Source of the DNA: Gnetum montanum
Taxonomy: Eukaryota > Streptophyta > Gnetopsida > Gnetales > Gnetaceae
Assembly (NCBI GenBank): GCA_015680685.1
Contig: MNCI01028318.1
Span: 355,536 to 419,535, forward strand
Reading direction: 5' to 3'
Length of the DNA stretch: 64,000 nucleotides
The position numbers were made by a program, and so were the translations under genes. How positions within the stretch are numbered: position 1 is the stretch's first letter; every line of letters starts with the position of its first letter. Shown here one piece after another: positions 21,191 to 32,071 of this stretch. The notes under the pieces were generated by a model. It saw only the letters and a program-made list of their open reading frames with translations, searched no databases and was not told the DNA's origin.

Positions 21191-22384
21191 TTAAAAAAAT
21201 TATTATCATCAAAGTAACTTATTAGTTTTTAAAATTTTAAAATTAAAACTTTAATAATTGTTAATAATTATAGAAAAAGCCAAAAATTTTTAAGAACACT
21301 TTAAAAGACATTCACAATTACCTTGTTTGAAATATATATAGGATAGATATTTAGTTGCTACTTATAAGTGTTTGGTAGTTTTATTTATAAGTATTTAATA
21401 TGTTGTAAATTTATAAACACTAAATGCTAAATCTATGAAATGGCATGTAATTTGCTGGTCAAGATAGCAATTTACAGGTCCAAATGGTAAATTATTCATT
21501 GAATATTCCTTTTAAAAAAATGGAAAATGGAAACACTTTATTATATGCTCCTAAGACCTTAAAGGGTTCAGTAAACAAACAAAAAAATTTTACAAGGTTT
21601 TAATATATTCTTGATAAGTCTAAAAATCCTCATCAAGGAAGTTATTCAAGGTTCATAATTCAATCTCAAAGAAATAGAGTGAAAATTTTACTTAAATATC
21701 ATATTTGAGCCTTAATGAAAGAAATACATATTCTTCATCCTCTACAACTATCTTTATGCATAATTAACATGTATGTTGTTATCTTGGAATATTAGTCCAC
21801 TATTCTACTTTAATTAGGATTAAGATTCTACATAAGTAGGAGTAATCACAACTTTGAATTGCATTGCAAATATTGAAGACATATAAGTAGGCTTTTCTGC
21901 TAAGTATTCTACTAAGATTATATGTATACAAAATTATTTTTTTCATGTAGTCTATTCCTACATGTTCTTAAAGGTCTTCTCTTACATCATTTTTTGAAGT
22001 TTATAAAATTCAAACGTAAATATTCGTCTTAAATATTCTATTTTTTGAAAATAGTTTTTCATCATTATACCATTATTTTTCCTAACTATATAGCACTAGG
22101 ACAACACCTCATTGTTGTGTAGATCTACTTTAACTAGAAAACCAAATGTGATTCCACAAGTTGTTCAAATTTTTGTGGTAGCTCTTTATACATGTCTTGA
22201 ATCATTTTTATTTGAACATGCAATGCCTAAATACTCATAAGAGGAAATAACTTTAATTTATCAAAAGCTAAGATAAAAATCATTTGTATGTGGAGTATTA
22301 GGATTAAAATTATTTAACCCTATATATCCCATGACATAGCCAACATGATACTTTTATAGAATTTAAGGGGAATATAAAGGTGTC

Positions 22385-22455
22385 ATTAACATACTTCTTA
22401 GAATTGAACTTGTGGCTTGTAAACTATAAGACACATGCTCTAAGCAAGTGATCAA
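22385..22455 (-). repeat. tRNA-like (SINE-like) unit, weak
   Basis: On the minus strand AGTTCAATTCT is a good Pol III B-box and the sequence upstream reads GCTTAGAGCATGTGTCTT, as in tRNA D-arm/anticodon segments. The A-box is imperfect and A-to-B spacing is shorter than in tRNA, so the call is tentative. Confidence 0.35.
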
Positions 22456-22874
22456 TGTCTTACTAACAAATTCATGTATGTGTGATCTAGTAGCATATAT
22501 TATCATTTTGATTTTGATAACATTAATTTTTATCCTTGATAGCCCACATTAACTCAAATTGTCCATCAATCTTAATACAGTAGTTTATGTTAATGATATA
22601 AAGGTAGCAAGGTGATAACATATTTTTGAAGTACTCAATAAGGTATACTTGGCTTTGTTAAATCTTGTGACTTGTAGTTGTACAAGTGATAAGGTCAAAC
22701 CAATGGGAATATGATAAAATACATGCCATCTAGGGCTTAATATAAATATACATTAAAAAACTATAGTATTAGATAAACTATTAGCCATAAAAATCATCAT
22801 CAAGTCCTTCGCCTACATTAATCAAATATCTCATGTTGTTAAGATACTAATATCATAATGATTATGAAACATTC

Positions 22875-22956
22875 TGGAAGTAATATAATGCTTTTTAATT
22901 CCTTTTAAAACAAGNTTGGAAGTAATATAATGCTTTTTAATTCCTTTTAAAACAAG
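22875..22956. repeat. 40-bp direct duplication around a single N
   Basis: Positions 22875-22914 and 22917-22956 are the same 40 bp, with an N at 22915. It has the same format as the 519-612 and 55890-55983 sites, so it is probably an assembly join. Confidence 0.9.
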
Positions 22957-23320
22957 TTGAAGTTTATGATACTTTTTCTTTTAACATTTCCTCAATAGGG
23001 ATTCTTTTCCCTTCATACTATAATTGTTAATGTTAAACTATCTCGAATCATTAAGAATATTTCTAAATTGTTACTAGTAATTACTTTCATCTAAGTTAAT
23101 TAAACCTTAGGTTATAAAAATAAGAAGAAAGCTAAAATAAAATAAAGATTCAATAATATTTACATTATGGATGTTCAAGTTCACATTATGTTCAACATAA
23201 AATTGTTGAAAGGAAGTGTGTAGAATTCGTATTTTTAAAACTACATGTTAAGACTCAAATCCCATATAATATTTTGCTACTTAAATTGTTTGATTTAATT
23301 GCCACTAGAGGATGAAGCAC

Positions 23321-23390
23321 AAGGTAATGGTTGAATGGTTAACTCATATAAAGTTGTACATAAAGGTATTAGATTCAAAGCCCCATACTA
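23321..23390 (+). repeat. tRNA-derived SINE-like head with A and B boxes
   Basis: TGGTTGAATGG at 23328-23338 fits the Pol III A-box TRGYNNANNNG. GATTCAAAGCC at 23372-23382 fits the B-box at 10 of 11 positions. The start-to-start distance is 44 nt, exactly the tRNA position 8 to 52 geometry. No cloverleaf with a usable anticodon is obvious, so a SINE head or a decayed tRNA is more likely than a functional tRNA gene. Confidence 0.55.
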
Positions 23391-24769
23391 GAATCCCTTT
23401 TAACTTGGTTTGCTAGTCTTGGTTTCTTGGTTAATTGACCATTAGCCTTGGTGCTAGATTTAAAGCCTAGTATTTTATCCTTAGTTTCTTTATGATTCAA
23501 ATCTATAACCATGCTTTTTCTTTATCCTATATCATGCTAACTATGGTGTTTTCTTATTAATTCACATATGAACTTAATATATGATTTGGATTCTATAATT
23601 CTTTCATATTTATTGATAATTATATTCTATAGATCCTTTAGTGTTTTTTTATTTATAAATTAAGTATGTAATTTAATTTATATAACATTTTCTTTAATAT
23701 TTAATTATTATTAATAATTATTGATCCTTAGTATCTCTTGATTAAAATATTTCTTCGATGGATGCAAGCCACATGTTGGTAATGATTATGCTCTTTTGGT
23801 AATCAACGTATTACATATTTTGAATTGATGTCATTTTGTGCTTATGGTTTTATGTGTAGTCAATTAATGAATCATGAATAGGGGTTTATAGATCTTGGCT
23901 ATGACTAATCATAGTATGTGTTAGATAGATCATGGATTCCAATGATTAACTAACTATTGATGTAGCCATTGAGAAAGCATAGATAAGGACTAAGTCATAA
24001 ATTAACTCAAATGCAATCTAAACTCTCTATTAGTCTTCTAAAATTAGCTGTTAATTTCTTGATTTTTGTCTTATATATTGGATGACGCTTTAATTATTTC
24101 TGTTACATTACCTTGCATCAAACTTCTATTCCTTTACCATTAATCTTTAGAAAAGTCTTAATGATTTCATGCCTTTAAGCTCATGTGAGTTGAAGCCTTA
24201 TGCCTTTGTTATTAGTTGAGGACTATTGTAACAATAGTGCAAATGTGACCTCTTAAGATTGTTCATTTCTATTATTAATCTTTAATATCTTTTTGAATCT
24301 TTGATCATTATTCTTATGTTAGATTTAACCCATTTGTCTTATGGATCTACGAGACTTGTATCTTGTGTACATAACACATCATTAGTTTTGATATTTTTTA
24401 AGTTAGCGATTTTTGTAGTACTTGTAATAATACATTTGACTGCCACAAATTGTAATGTGTTTATAACCCTTAACCATATGTCATAGTAGAGTTAAGATGC
24501 ATTCGATTCATATTTTAGTAGCAAAGTATGAGTTGTGGTGGGATCATAATAGTTACTTGCTAATTGTTGAATAAAGATTGTATTAATATTGCATCACACT
24601 TATAATTGATCCATTTTGAGTTGCATCAAGGTCATAGTAAGATTGTGGCAAGCCTTCATAAGTGGTAATGAACTCACAATATAATTGTTGTCTAAAAAGA
24701 AAAATAACATTAATGGCATGTGCAATAATTAGAGGGAGGAATTGGAACCCTAAAATAATTGTAATATAG

Positions 24770-24890
24770 CTACACTCCAAGATATATAGTCCAATTAGAA
24801 CTTTATAACTCAGAATTACCTATGAGAATTGAACCTATGACTTGGAATTTTCAAATTAAAAGTGCTGCTACTAGGCTAACACCTCACTAT
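24770..24890 (-). repeat. tRNA-derived SINE-like unit on the minus strand
   Basis: On the minus strand TAGCCTAGTAG (24878-24868) fits the A-box and GGTTCAATTCT (24835-24825) fits the B-box, starting 43 nt apart. The tail beyond the B-box (GAGTTATAAAGTTCTAATTGG) is shared with units at 28.4 and 41.5 kb, which marks it as a dispersed family. Confidence 0.55.
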
Positions 24891-25174
24891 TAAGATATAG
24901 AACTTGTAGTGAGGGTCATGGGAGTAAACCATGGCTAGATCTATGTTATGTTATTGGTTTTAACATGATTAGATTATGTTATTTATATCTAATCATGTTT
25001 GTAATAAGTATAACTATAACAAGAAGTATAACCATGATGTTATAGGTTTTCAAAGCAAAAGAAATATGTCTATTGGAATCCAAAATAGTTTTTAACAATA
25101 TTTATCCCTAAGACAATATTTACTCCAAAAATCCATTTTTTTGGGATTTAAGGAAATTCAAATTTTTTTACATT

Positions 25175-25560
25175 TGCTAAATATTTGATGCAAATGAAAT
25201 ATATGATCCAACTTATGCTTTAAATAAACTGTAATACCATCTAAATACATGGTGACAATTTTTCCAATGAGCCTGGTAAAAATAGTATTCATATCTCATT
25301 GAAAGGTAGCCCTTGCATTTGATAAGCCAAAGGGCATTTTTTTGTATCCAAATGTTCTCCATTTTTTGATGAATGACATTTTGTATCTATCATGCTTGTA
25401 TTCTATTATTTCATTATAACTTGAAAATCCACCTTAAAAAAAGTATAGTTGACAACCTAATACTTTTATTAGCATTTCATCAATTCTTGAAAGTGGATAC
25501 CTATTCTTATAATATTTGGCTTGGATAATAAATTTTTTCCTGCTTTTATTAGTAAACAAG
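25175..25560 (-). pseudogene. Ty3/gypsy reverse transcriptase fragment
   Basis: The minus strand reads KNRYPLSRIDEMLIKVLG, then GGFSSYNEI, then WRTFGYKKMPFGLSNARATF and finally MYLDGITVY. This is the palm core of a gypsy RT, in correct order. The catalytic YLDD has become YLDG. Nothing else of this element is recognisable nearby. It faces away from the plus-strand gypsy element that begins at 25.8 kb. Confidence 0.85.
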
Positions 25561-25791
25561 TTAAATTTAGAACACGTGAGGCAATTGTCATTATTTTCAC
25601 AATGTTTCTATCTTTTTATTGTGCATTTTCCCTTATGCATTTGTTTTATGGATGCCTAGTACTTTACCCTTTTTAATTTCTTTGGCATCCATTCAATTTT
25701 TATTAAGTAGTAATTTTGGTTTTTGCATATTTTAGTTCTTATTTAAGTAATGTCCTTTTAGCTTAAGCCTAGTTAATGGGGTGTTAAAAGT

Positions 25792-25803
25792 TGGTATTAA
25801 AGT
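25792..25803 (+). promoter_or_regulatory. Candidate tRNA-iMet primer-binding site of element G
   Basis: TGGTATTAAAGT differs from TGGTATCAGAGC by three transitions and lies about 150 bp before the gag-like reading. The LTR that should precede it is not delimited. Confidence 0.45.
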
Positions 25804-25939
25804 TGAAGTTTAGATAAGTATTTTTGAATTTGTGTTATAGGACGCTACCAAGAAGAATCTTTAAAAGGTTGAATAGGGTAAACTCTAATTAACCTAGTGG
25901 AAAAGTCTCTCAAAATTATTTGATATAGGAAATTTTCAC

Positions 25940-28020
25940 TTATTTAATGATTTAGAATCAATCTAATGTTGGAAATAATGAACATCAACTTAACAACTCA
26001 AACATTTGTGGTAGAAGGTCCATTGAGCAAGCTCTCATGAAGTTGTTTAGGAGGTCGAAACCTCCATATTTTAATGGTGTTGAAGATCCTATAGTAGCTT
26101 TGAACTAACTACATGAGGTGGAAGAAGCTTTCTAGCTCATGGATTATGATTTAGTATAACAAACTCATTTGACTACTCATCAACTTAAGGGTGTAGCTAA
26201 TTGTTAGTGATAAATAACTAGGATTCTAGAAGGTAGGTGCATAAATAGATGGAATGAATTTACTTTGTTAAAGCCTTCAAAGAGAGATATGTATCCAAGG
26301 AGTTTATAAGGGTTAAGGACAATGAGTTATCCAACATAAAGCAAGATGATCTTACTATTTTTGAGTATGATGCAAATTTCCTCCAATTGGTGTGGTTTTA
26401 TCCTCACCTATAGGATGATGAGCAAGAGATATCCAATCACTTCTTTGGTGGACTAATTGACCCCATCAATGTAGGCTTAGTATCTCCTACTTCAATCGAG
26501 TACAAGACATAGGTTCAAGCAAGAAAAAGAAACTAGTTCAACTTAAGAAAAGATCCTAACCTATGATCAAATCCAATAGTTCTACATAGACTAGGATTTT
26601 TGGAGGTAGTAGAAAATCTCTTAATCCTCCCAAGTATCATGTTTATGGTCAAAATGAACATTTCAAGAGTAAGTGCCTCAATTGTCATACTTACAGTAGG
26701 TCCAAACATAGATAGTGGAAATATCCCAATAGAGTAGCTGAGAACATTACTAATGAATCAACCAACTCTTAGAAACATATGATAGTTTATAATGAGGATT
26801 TAAATTGCAATGAAAGAGCTTATTCGTTAAGAAATCAACCATTGGATGAATAACCCAACCCTATCATGGACACTATAGGTAATATCGGTGGATCTTCTAT
26901 CTTGATCTTGTTGACCTTAGTGCCAATCATTCTTTTATGGAACCTAGATTTTCTTGCAACTTGAGCATGTAACCATGACTTTTTTTTATAGTTCAAATAA
27001 CACATTATCCAAGTATTATAATTTTTGACATGTGTCCTTCTATCGAGATGATAATACAAGGTAGTAGGTGGTACATTGATTTTATAGTAATGAGATTTCG
27101 AGAGTAGGATGCAATTCTTGGAATGAAGTGGTTAGCTAAGTATGATGGACATTTGGATTGTAAGAGTAAGACTCTCACACTTATTTTCACAAGTGAAAAG
27201 GAAGTTATAATTTAGATAAGTAAAAGACAAATTAAGCTTAACTTGGTAACAACTAAGAAGTTTCAATAGTCGTTTAAGCAAGGTCATAGGTATTTTATGA
27301 TCTCTATGCATGAAGATCCTAAGTAGAACATAGATCAAATCCCAATGGTCCAAGAGTTCCTAGATGTATTTCAAAAGAAACTCCCTAAAGTACCTTCTCA
27401 TAGAGAGATTGAATTTGAGATTATACTCAAACATAAAACTCAACAAATATTCAAGGTACCTCACAAGATATCTTCAATAGAGGTTACAGACCTTAAGATG
27501 TAGATAAAGGAGATATTGGATAAAGGCATGATTTGACTAGGTGTTTTACCTTGGTATGCACTAATGCTCTTTGTGAAGAAGAAGGATGATAGTTTAAGAT
27601 TGTGTATATATTATAGACAAATGAATTAGGTGAAAGTAAGAAATAAATACCCTTTACTTAGGATTGATGGCCTATTTGATTATTTAAGGGAAGCTAAGGT
27701 GTTCTCTAAGATTAATTTGAAGTCTAAGTATCGTCAAGTTCAAATGTAAGAGGAGGATATGCCTAAAATAGCTTTCAAGATAAGTTATGGATGTTATAAG
27801 TTCTTAGTCATATCCTTTGGACTCACTAATGCATTAGTAGTTTTCATGCACTTGATGAATAGTGTGTTATATCCTTATTTATATTAATTCATCATTGTCT
27901 TCATTGATGACATCTTGATCTACTCTAAGGATGAAGAGGAATATAAGAAATACCTGAGACCAGTAATGTAGACTTTAAGAGATTAGTAGTTATATGTTAA
28001 TGCTTCTAATTGCTTTTCAT
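25940..28020 (+). pseudogene. Chromovirus-like Ty3/gypsy gag-protease-RT (element G), truncated
   Basis: Plus strand, in order: Gag with FRRSKPPYFNGVEDPIVAL at 26.05 kb; a degenerate region near 26.65 kb that would correspond to the zinc knuckle; protease with LVDLSANHSFM-like sequence near 26.9 kb; the pre-RT block ILGMKWLAKYDGHLDCKS at 27.12 kb; RT start LPKVPSHREIEFEI at 27.38 kb; RT core YRQMN, NKYPLLRIDGLFDYLREAK, VFSKINLKSKYRQV, FGLTNALVVFM; and the catalytic block FIIVFIDDILIYSKDEEE near 27.9 kb, which keeps both Asp residues. Stops, mostly at Gln or Trp positions, are scattered throughout. The sequence breaks off just after the RT thumb start, before RNase H and integrase. The long protease/pre-RT signature suggests a chromovirus, but no chromodomain is present to confirm it. 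Confidence 0.85.
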
Positions 28021-28429
28021 GTGTAGTGTTGTACTTGTCCCTAATAGGAATTGCAACACAAGCATTGCACCTATCCCTAAGAGGGATTGCAATGAATGTG
28101 TGTTTATGTTTGTTCATTTGTTTCTTATAATCATGAAATCCTTAAAAATTACAAGACATAAAATCATAAATATTCTCTCTACTCCATATCGTGGCAACAT
28201 AGGAATTTCCCTTTATCATATGTATTATAATCTATTTTATGTTTATTGAATGTGATGATATACATGAGTATTCTTGGTAATCCACTCAACATCACCTTTG
28301 AAGATTACAACTTGATTGCATTGCATTATGTATGATAAATTCCATTAGTCCAAAAATGATGGAACCCATATCATTTATACCATTGTTGAGGAAGACATTG
28401 AATAATTCTCTTTAAATAATTATATAGGT

Positions 28430-28560
28430 ACATCACCAAGAAATATAGTTTAATTAAAACTTTATAACTTAGAATTGCCTATTTGAATCAAACCCGTAAC
28501 TACATACCTAGAATTCCATTCTTAAAATATTATTTTTAGCAAAAGATTTGAAGGCAAGAT
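28430..28560 (-). repeat. Second copy of the SINE-like dispersed family
   Basis: The minus strand has a B-box-like GGGTTTGATTC and the tail AAGTTATAAAGTTTTAATT, which matches the 24.8-kb unit through about 60 bp. The A-box end is too diverged to recognise. Confidence 0.55.
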
Positions 28561-28611
28561 ATTTAGGTTTAAGTTGTTTATACACAATACCACCTATCAA
28601 CAACTTTTAAT

Positions 28612-28820
28612 TTTGAGGATTTCAATGAATAATTCAATAAGAATTTGATGTGTTGATGAGTAATTGATGCATCAATCAGGGTTTTGGTGAATACTATAAT
28701 AAATGTTTGATGCGCTGATTAGGATTTCAATGAAGATTGTAGCATAGGTTTGATGTATCAATGAGGATTTTAACAAAGATTGTAGTAAGGGTTTGATGCA
28801 TTGGTGAGGTTGTAGCAAGG
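28612..28820. repeat. 43-bp-period minisatellite, four to five units
   Basis: Units read roughly GGTTTGATGNATCAATGAG then GATTTCAATGAAGATTGTAG, with spacing drift. The later units are the most regular. No coding relation is seen. Confidence 0.8.
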
Positions 28821-29989
28821 GGATCTAATAGAATAATATATCTAAATGTACTACATTTGTAACTCTTGATGCAAGTATTTTTGAAGTAGACAGTAATGTA
28901 AATGAACAAAAATAGGTATACATTCATAATTCTCTAGTTGAATGGATGGATTATGTATTTATAGTTATGAAGATGATGAATATTTTACATAGCTAGGGAT
29001 ACTCATTACCTATTTGAAGGTTGTCTAATCATTTATAGATTTTTCAATGTCAAACCAAGAAAGAAGGCAACTCATTTTTTATGGAGGCAGACAAGTACCT
29101 TGATGATAATTGGCTTTTTCATCCTTAGGCTTTAGGATGCAATGTGTAGAATAAGAAATATTTTTCAAGATGAGGGTATTGTTTTTTCTCTATAACAAAA
29201 TTGGATTTTAATTATGATACATCAAGTTTCTCAAATTTGTAATGTGGCTAAAAGGATTTCTTGTGTGGTGAAAATTTGATCCATATGCTAAAAATCTTAA
29301 AATACATATTTATGTAAATGTCAAAGAAATGATGGATCTCAAACTAAATTAATATGATCCTTATGTATTGCACTTTCAACCTAAAAAAATGGAAGTTAAT
29401 AGATGGATTCTCAAATCTTAGTATTCTACAATAGATCCTACTATAGTTTGGAACATTAAAACCTAGTTTGAACTAGAGAAAGATCAGGATGATTTTCTAG
29501 TTTTAATAGCAAAGGCACAAGCCCTCGAAGAGGTTAGGCCTTCACTCATCTACCAACCCTCTTGGGACTCCACTTAGTGAGATGAGTACTGTGGCTCTAG
29601 GTAATGATCCTTTTTAGCAATAAAGGCAACACTTATACTATTGCTACCAATCCCATTGGACAAACCACAACAAACAAATATTAACCAAAAGACATGACTA
29701 AGAATTAATTACGAGTAACTTCCACATACTATTATGTGTTTTAATCTATTGGATAATGGCATAGATGATCCTCAGCCTCCATGCCCAAATGGAGATCATT
29801 TGCTAGAATGTGAGGGCTACAACAATCCCTTACCTTAGGAAATCATTTAACATTGGTGTTGTTTTGAAATTTCTAATAAAATATGCATTCAAGAAAAAAA
29901 ATGAAGAATGAAGTATTTTTTGTGGAGAAATTTTTTTGGTAAGGTGAGATATGTTTTCTATGGAATATAGGGTTGATTTAGCAAAATTT
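28821..29989. other. Unassigned AT-rich region before the LINE
   Basis: No confident domain. A short plus-strand reading near 29.78 kb contains CPNGDHLLECEGY, Cys/His spacing loosely like a knuckle that could belong to an upstream ORF1 of the LINE or to a gag scrap. It is too short to assign. Confidence 0.35.
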
Positions 29990-31611
29990 GAATCGTTTAG
30001 CATAGATATTTTAAGGAACATCTACTTTTTAAAAATGCTACTATGATAGCTATTGAGATAAATGAGAAATAGATGTTGTTAATGTTTATGTTTCAGTGAG
30101 GCTACAAGGAAAGAAAGCATTTTGGTAGAATTTTTCTAATATTTATGCTTTTATAAATAAACTGTTATGTGTTTTAGGAGATTTTAATATCATTTTACAT
30201 CCTTTAAAGAAAATTGACTATGAAAGAATTTAGAATGTAGGTAATGAGATTTTTGTAATAGTAATTTATAGCTTAGGTTTTATGGATCTTCTAGAGTTTC
30301 AAGATGAGTATACTTGAATAAACATGAGGCAAGACAAATATTATATTAATAGTAAGTTAGATCACATTATGATGATAGTTGGCTTAATTTATTTTCATGT
30401 GCAAAACCTGAAAGACTAACTAGGACCTCTTCTAATCATTGGCCTCTACTTTTTGGATAGAATAATTAAAATAACTAAATCCTACTTTTAAATAGAAGAA
30501 AACTATAATGACTTTTGAAATATGCATAAGATTGCAAAACAATAATGATAATTTACTATACAAGGTACTTCTCAATGTAGGGTTTTGCAAAAATTCCAAA
30601 TTTTGAGACAAGAGATCGTTACTTAGAAGCAACTTAATCCTTGAAATTGAAAGTAAATAAAACATGTGTGTTTGTAAAATATTCAAGAAGCCCAAATACA
30701 TTTGTATGAGGAAGGTTGGACATCAAGTGAATAAAAAATAGAGGTGAACTATCTTCAAGAATATTATGACATTCAACATCAAGAAAGATAAATTGTTGGT
30801 AGAGATCTCAAATAAACTATTTTTCTTTTGGAAATGAGGGTTCCATATTTTCTCATATGCATGCTTCACTACAACATAAGAGGAATTGCATATTAGCCTT
30901 ATGAAACAAGAATGAAGACTTAGTACATGGAGTGACTGGTATTATAGTAATTACTATTCAATTTTATAAAATTTTTTTAACTTAAATCACATTTCACATA
31001 AGCAAGATATGGAGAAAATTATACCAAGCATCAATTATTATTTATCACATGAGGATATCCTATTGTTCAACTACTCTCCTACTACAAAGGAAATTCAAAC
31101 AATTGTTTTCTTCATGGATTTCTAAAAAGCTCTAGTTATGGATGGTTTTTCATTTGGTTTTTATAAACATTTTTGAAAGATTATTCAAAAGGATATTTAT
31201 AATGTTGTATTTGAATTTTGAAGAACTAGGAGGATGAAATCAAAATGGAATGTACTTGGATGATTTTACTACAAAAAAATAGATTATATTGATCATAAAG
31301 ATTATCAGCCTATTAACTTGTGTACTTCTTTCTATGAAATTGTTCAAAACTTATAATGCTTCAATTACAAAAGATGACACCTCGTTTCATTACTAAAGAA
31401 TAAGTTAGTTTTGTAGAAGGGAGACAAATCTTAGATCAAATTCTTCTAGTGCAAGAGATTATTTATTTAACTTATTTGTAAAAATAGCCCAAGATTGTGT
31501 TAAAGCTTGATATTTAAAAAGTATATGATATAGTCAATTGAAGCTACATGAGAGAGGTGCTATAGAAAACGACTTTTCCTAATCATTGGATATAAATGCT
31601 TTATTAAATTT
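29990..31611 (+). pseudogene. L1-like LINE: endonuclease C-terminus and N-terminal RT
   Basis: LINEs copy themselves by nicking DNA with an endonuclease and reverse-transcribing at the nick. At 30.16 kb the endonuclease block LGDFNIILHPLKKIDYER appears, followed by LGFMDLLEFQDEYT (consensus L.DLGF.G..FTW) and SKLDHIMM (consensus RLDR). From 31.07 kb comes RT: SPTTKEIQTI, a degenerate KAPGPDGF block reading VMDGFSFGFYKHF, DHKDYQPINLCTSFYEI (consensus YRPISLCN..YKI), then a frameshifted GRQILD block. Many stops occur. The element breaks at 31.6 kb at the edge of element H; matching RT sequence resumes at 39.2 and 41.2 kb. Confidence 0.82.
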
Positions 31612-32056
31612 TGTGATCAAGAAGATCACAAGGTCCAAAGAAATAAATAAAAAATTATGTTAATATAAATTAATAAAAAAATATTAATGTTTAATAACAT
31701 TATAAAGTTTTAGAGATCATGGTATTGATTATAATACATTGTGTGTAAATCGGAAGACAAAAAATATATTCTAAGATGTTTAGCTAGGTAACTAGTCAAT
31801 CTCTAATGTATTTAATGTACGTCTTGAACATGAAAACTAGATGTATATATAGTTATGAAAAAGCCATCATGTTGATTATAGAAATAGATATGAAAATTAG
31901 TCAATAACATATTAACAAGTATTTAGAGAAATAACTAATTATTAAATGTGAAATAACAAACATCATCATGATAGTGTAAACATGAGTTTAGGACATCACC
32001 CAATATAGACCTTATTTTAAACATTAAACTTGATAGAACATATCAAATTCTTAACA
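31612..32056 (-). mobile_element. 3' LTR of element H (copia-type, minus strand)
   Basis: The 445-bp LTR, read on the minus strand, begins TGTTAAGAATTTGAT at 32056 and ends GATCACA at 31612. Its terminal 19 bp form a hairpin, TGTGATC-AAGAA-GATCACA. The partner is the split LTR at 34994-35198 plus 38936-39164. Confidence 0.8.
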
Positions 32057-32071
32057 CCATCCCGCAAGCTT
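32057..32071 (-). promoter_or_regulatory. Polypurine tract of element H
   Basis: On the minus strand AAGCTTGCGGGATGG directly precedes the LTR start TGTTAAGAA. The position and purine content suit a plus-strand primer. Confidence 0.55.

Larger units (their letters stand above)
21191..25174. other. AT-rich intergenic DNA with SINE-like units
   Basis: I find no coding domain on either strand. Apart from the tRNA-like units and the N-flanked duplication listed separately, it is highly AT-rich sequence with short homopolymer runs. Confidence 0.5.

Noticed and set aside
23321-23390. Functional tRNA gene
   Set aside because: A and B boxes are well placed, but acceptor and anticodon stems do not pair convincingly and no terminator T-run follows at the expected place.
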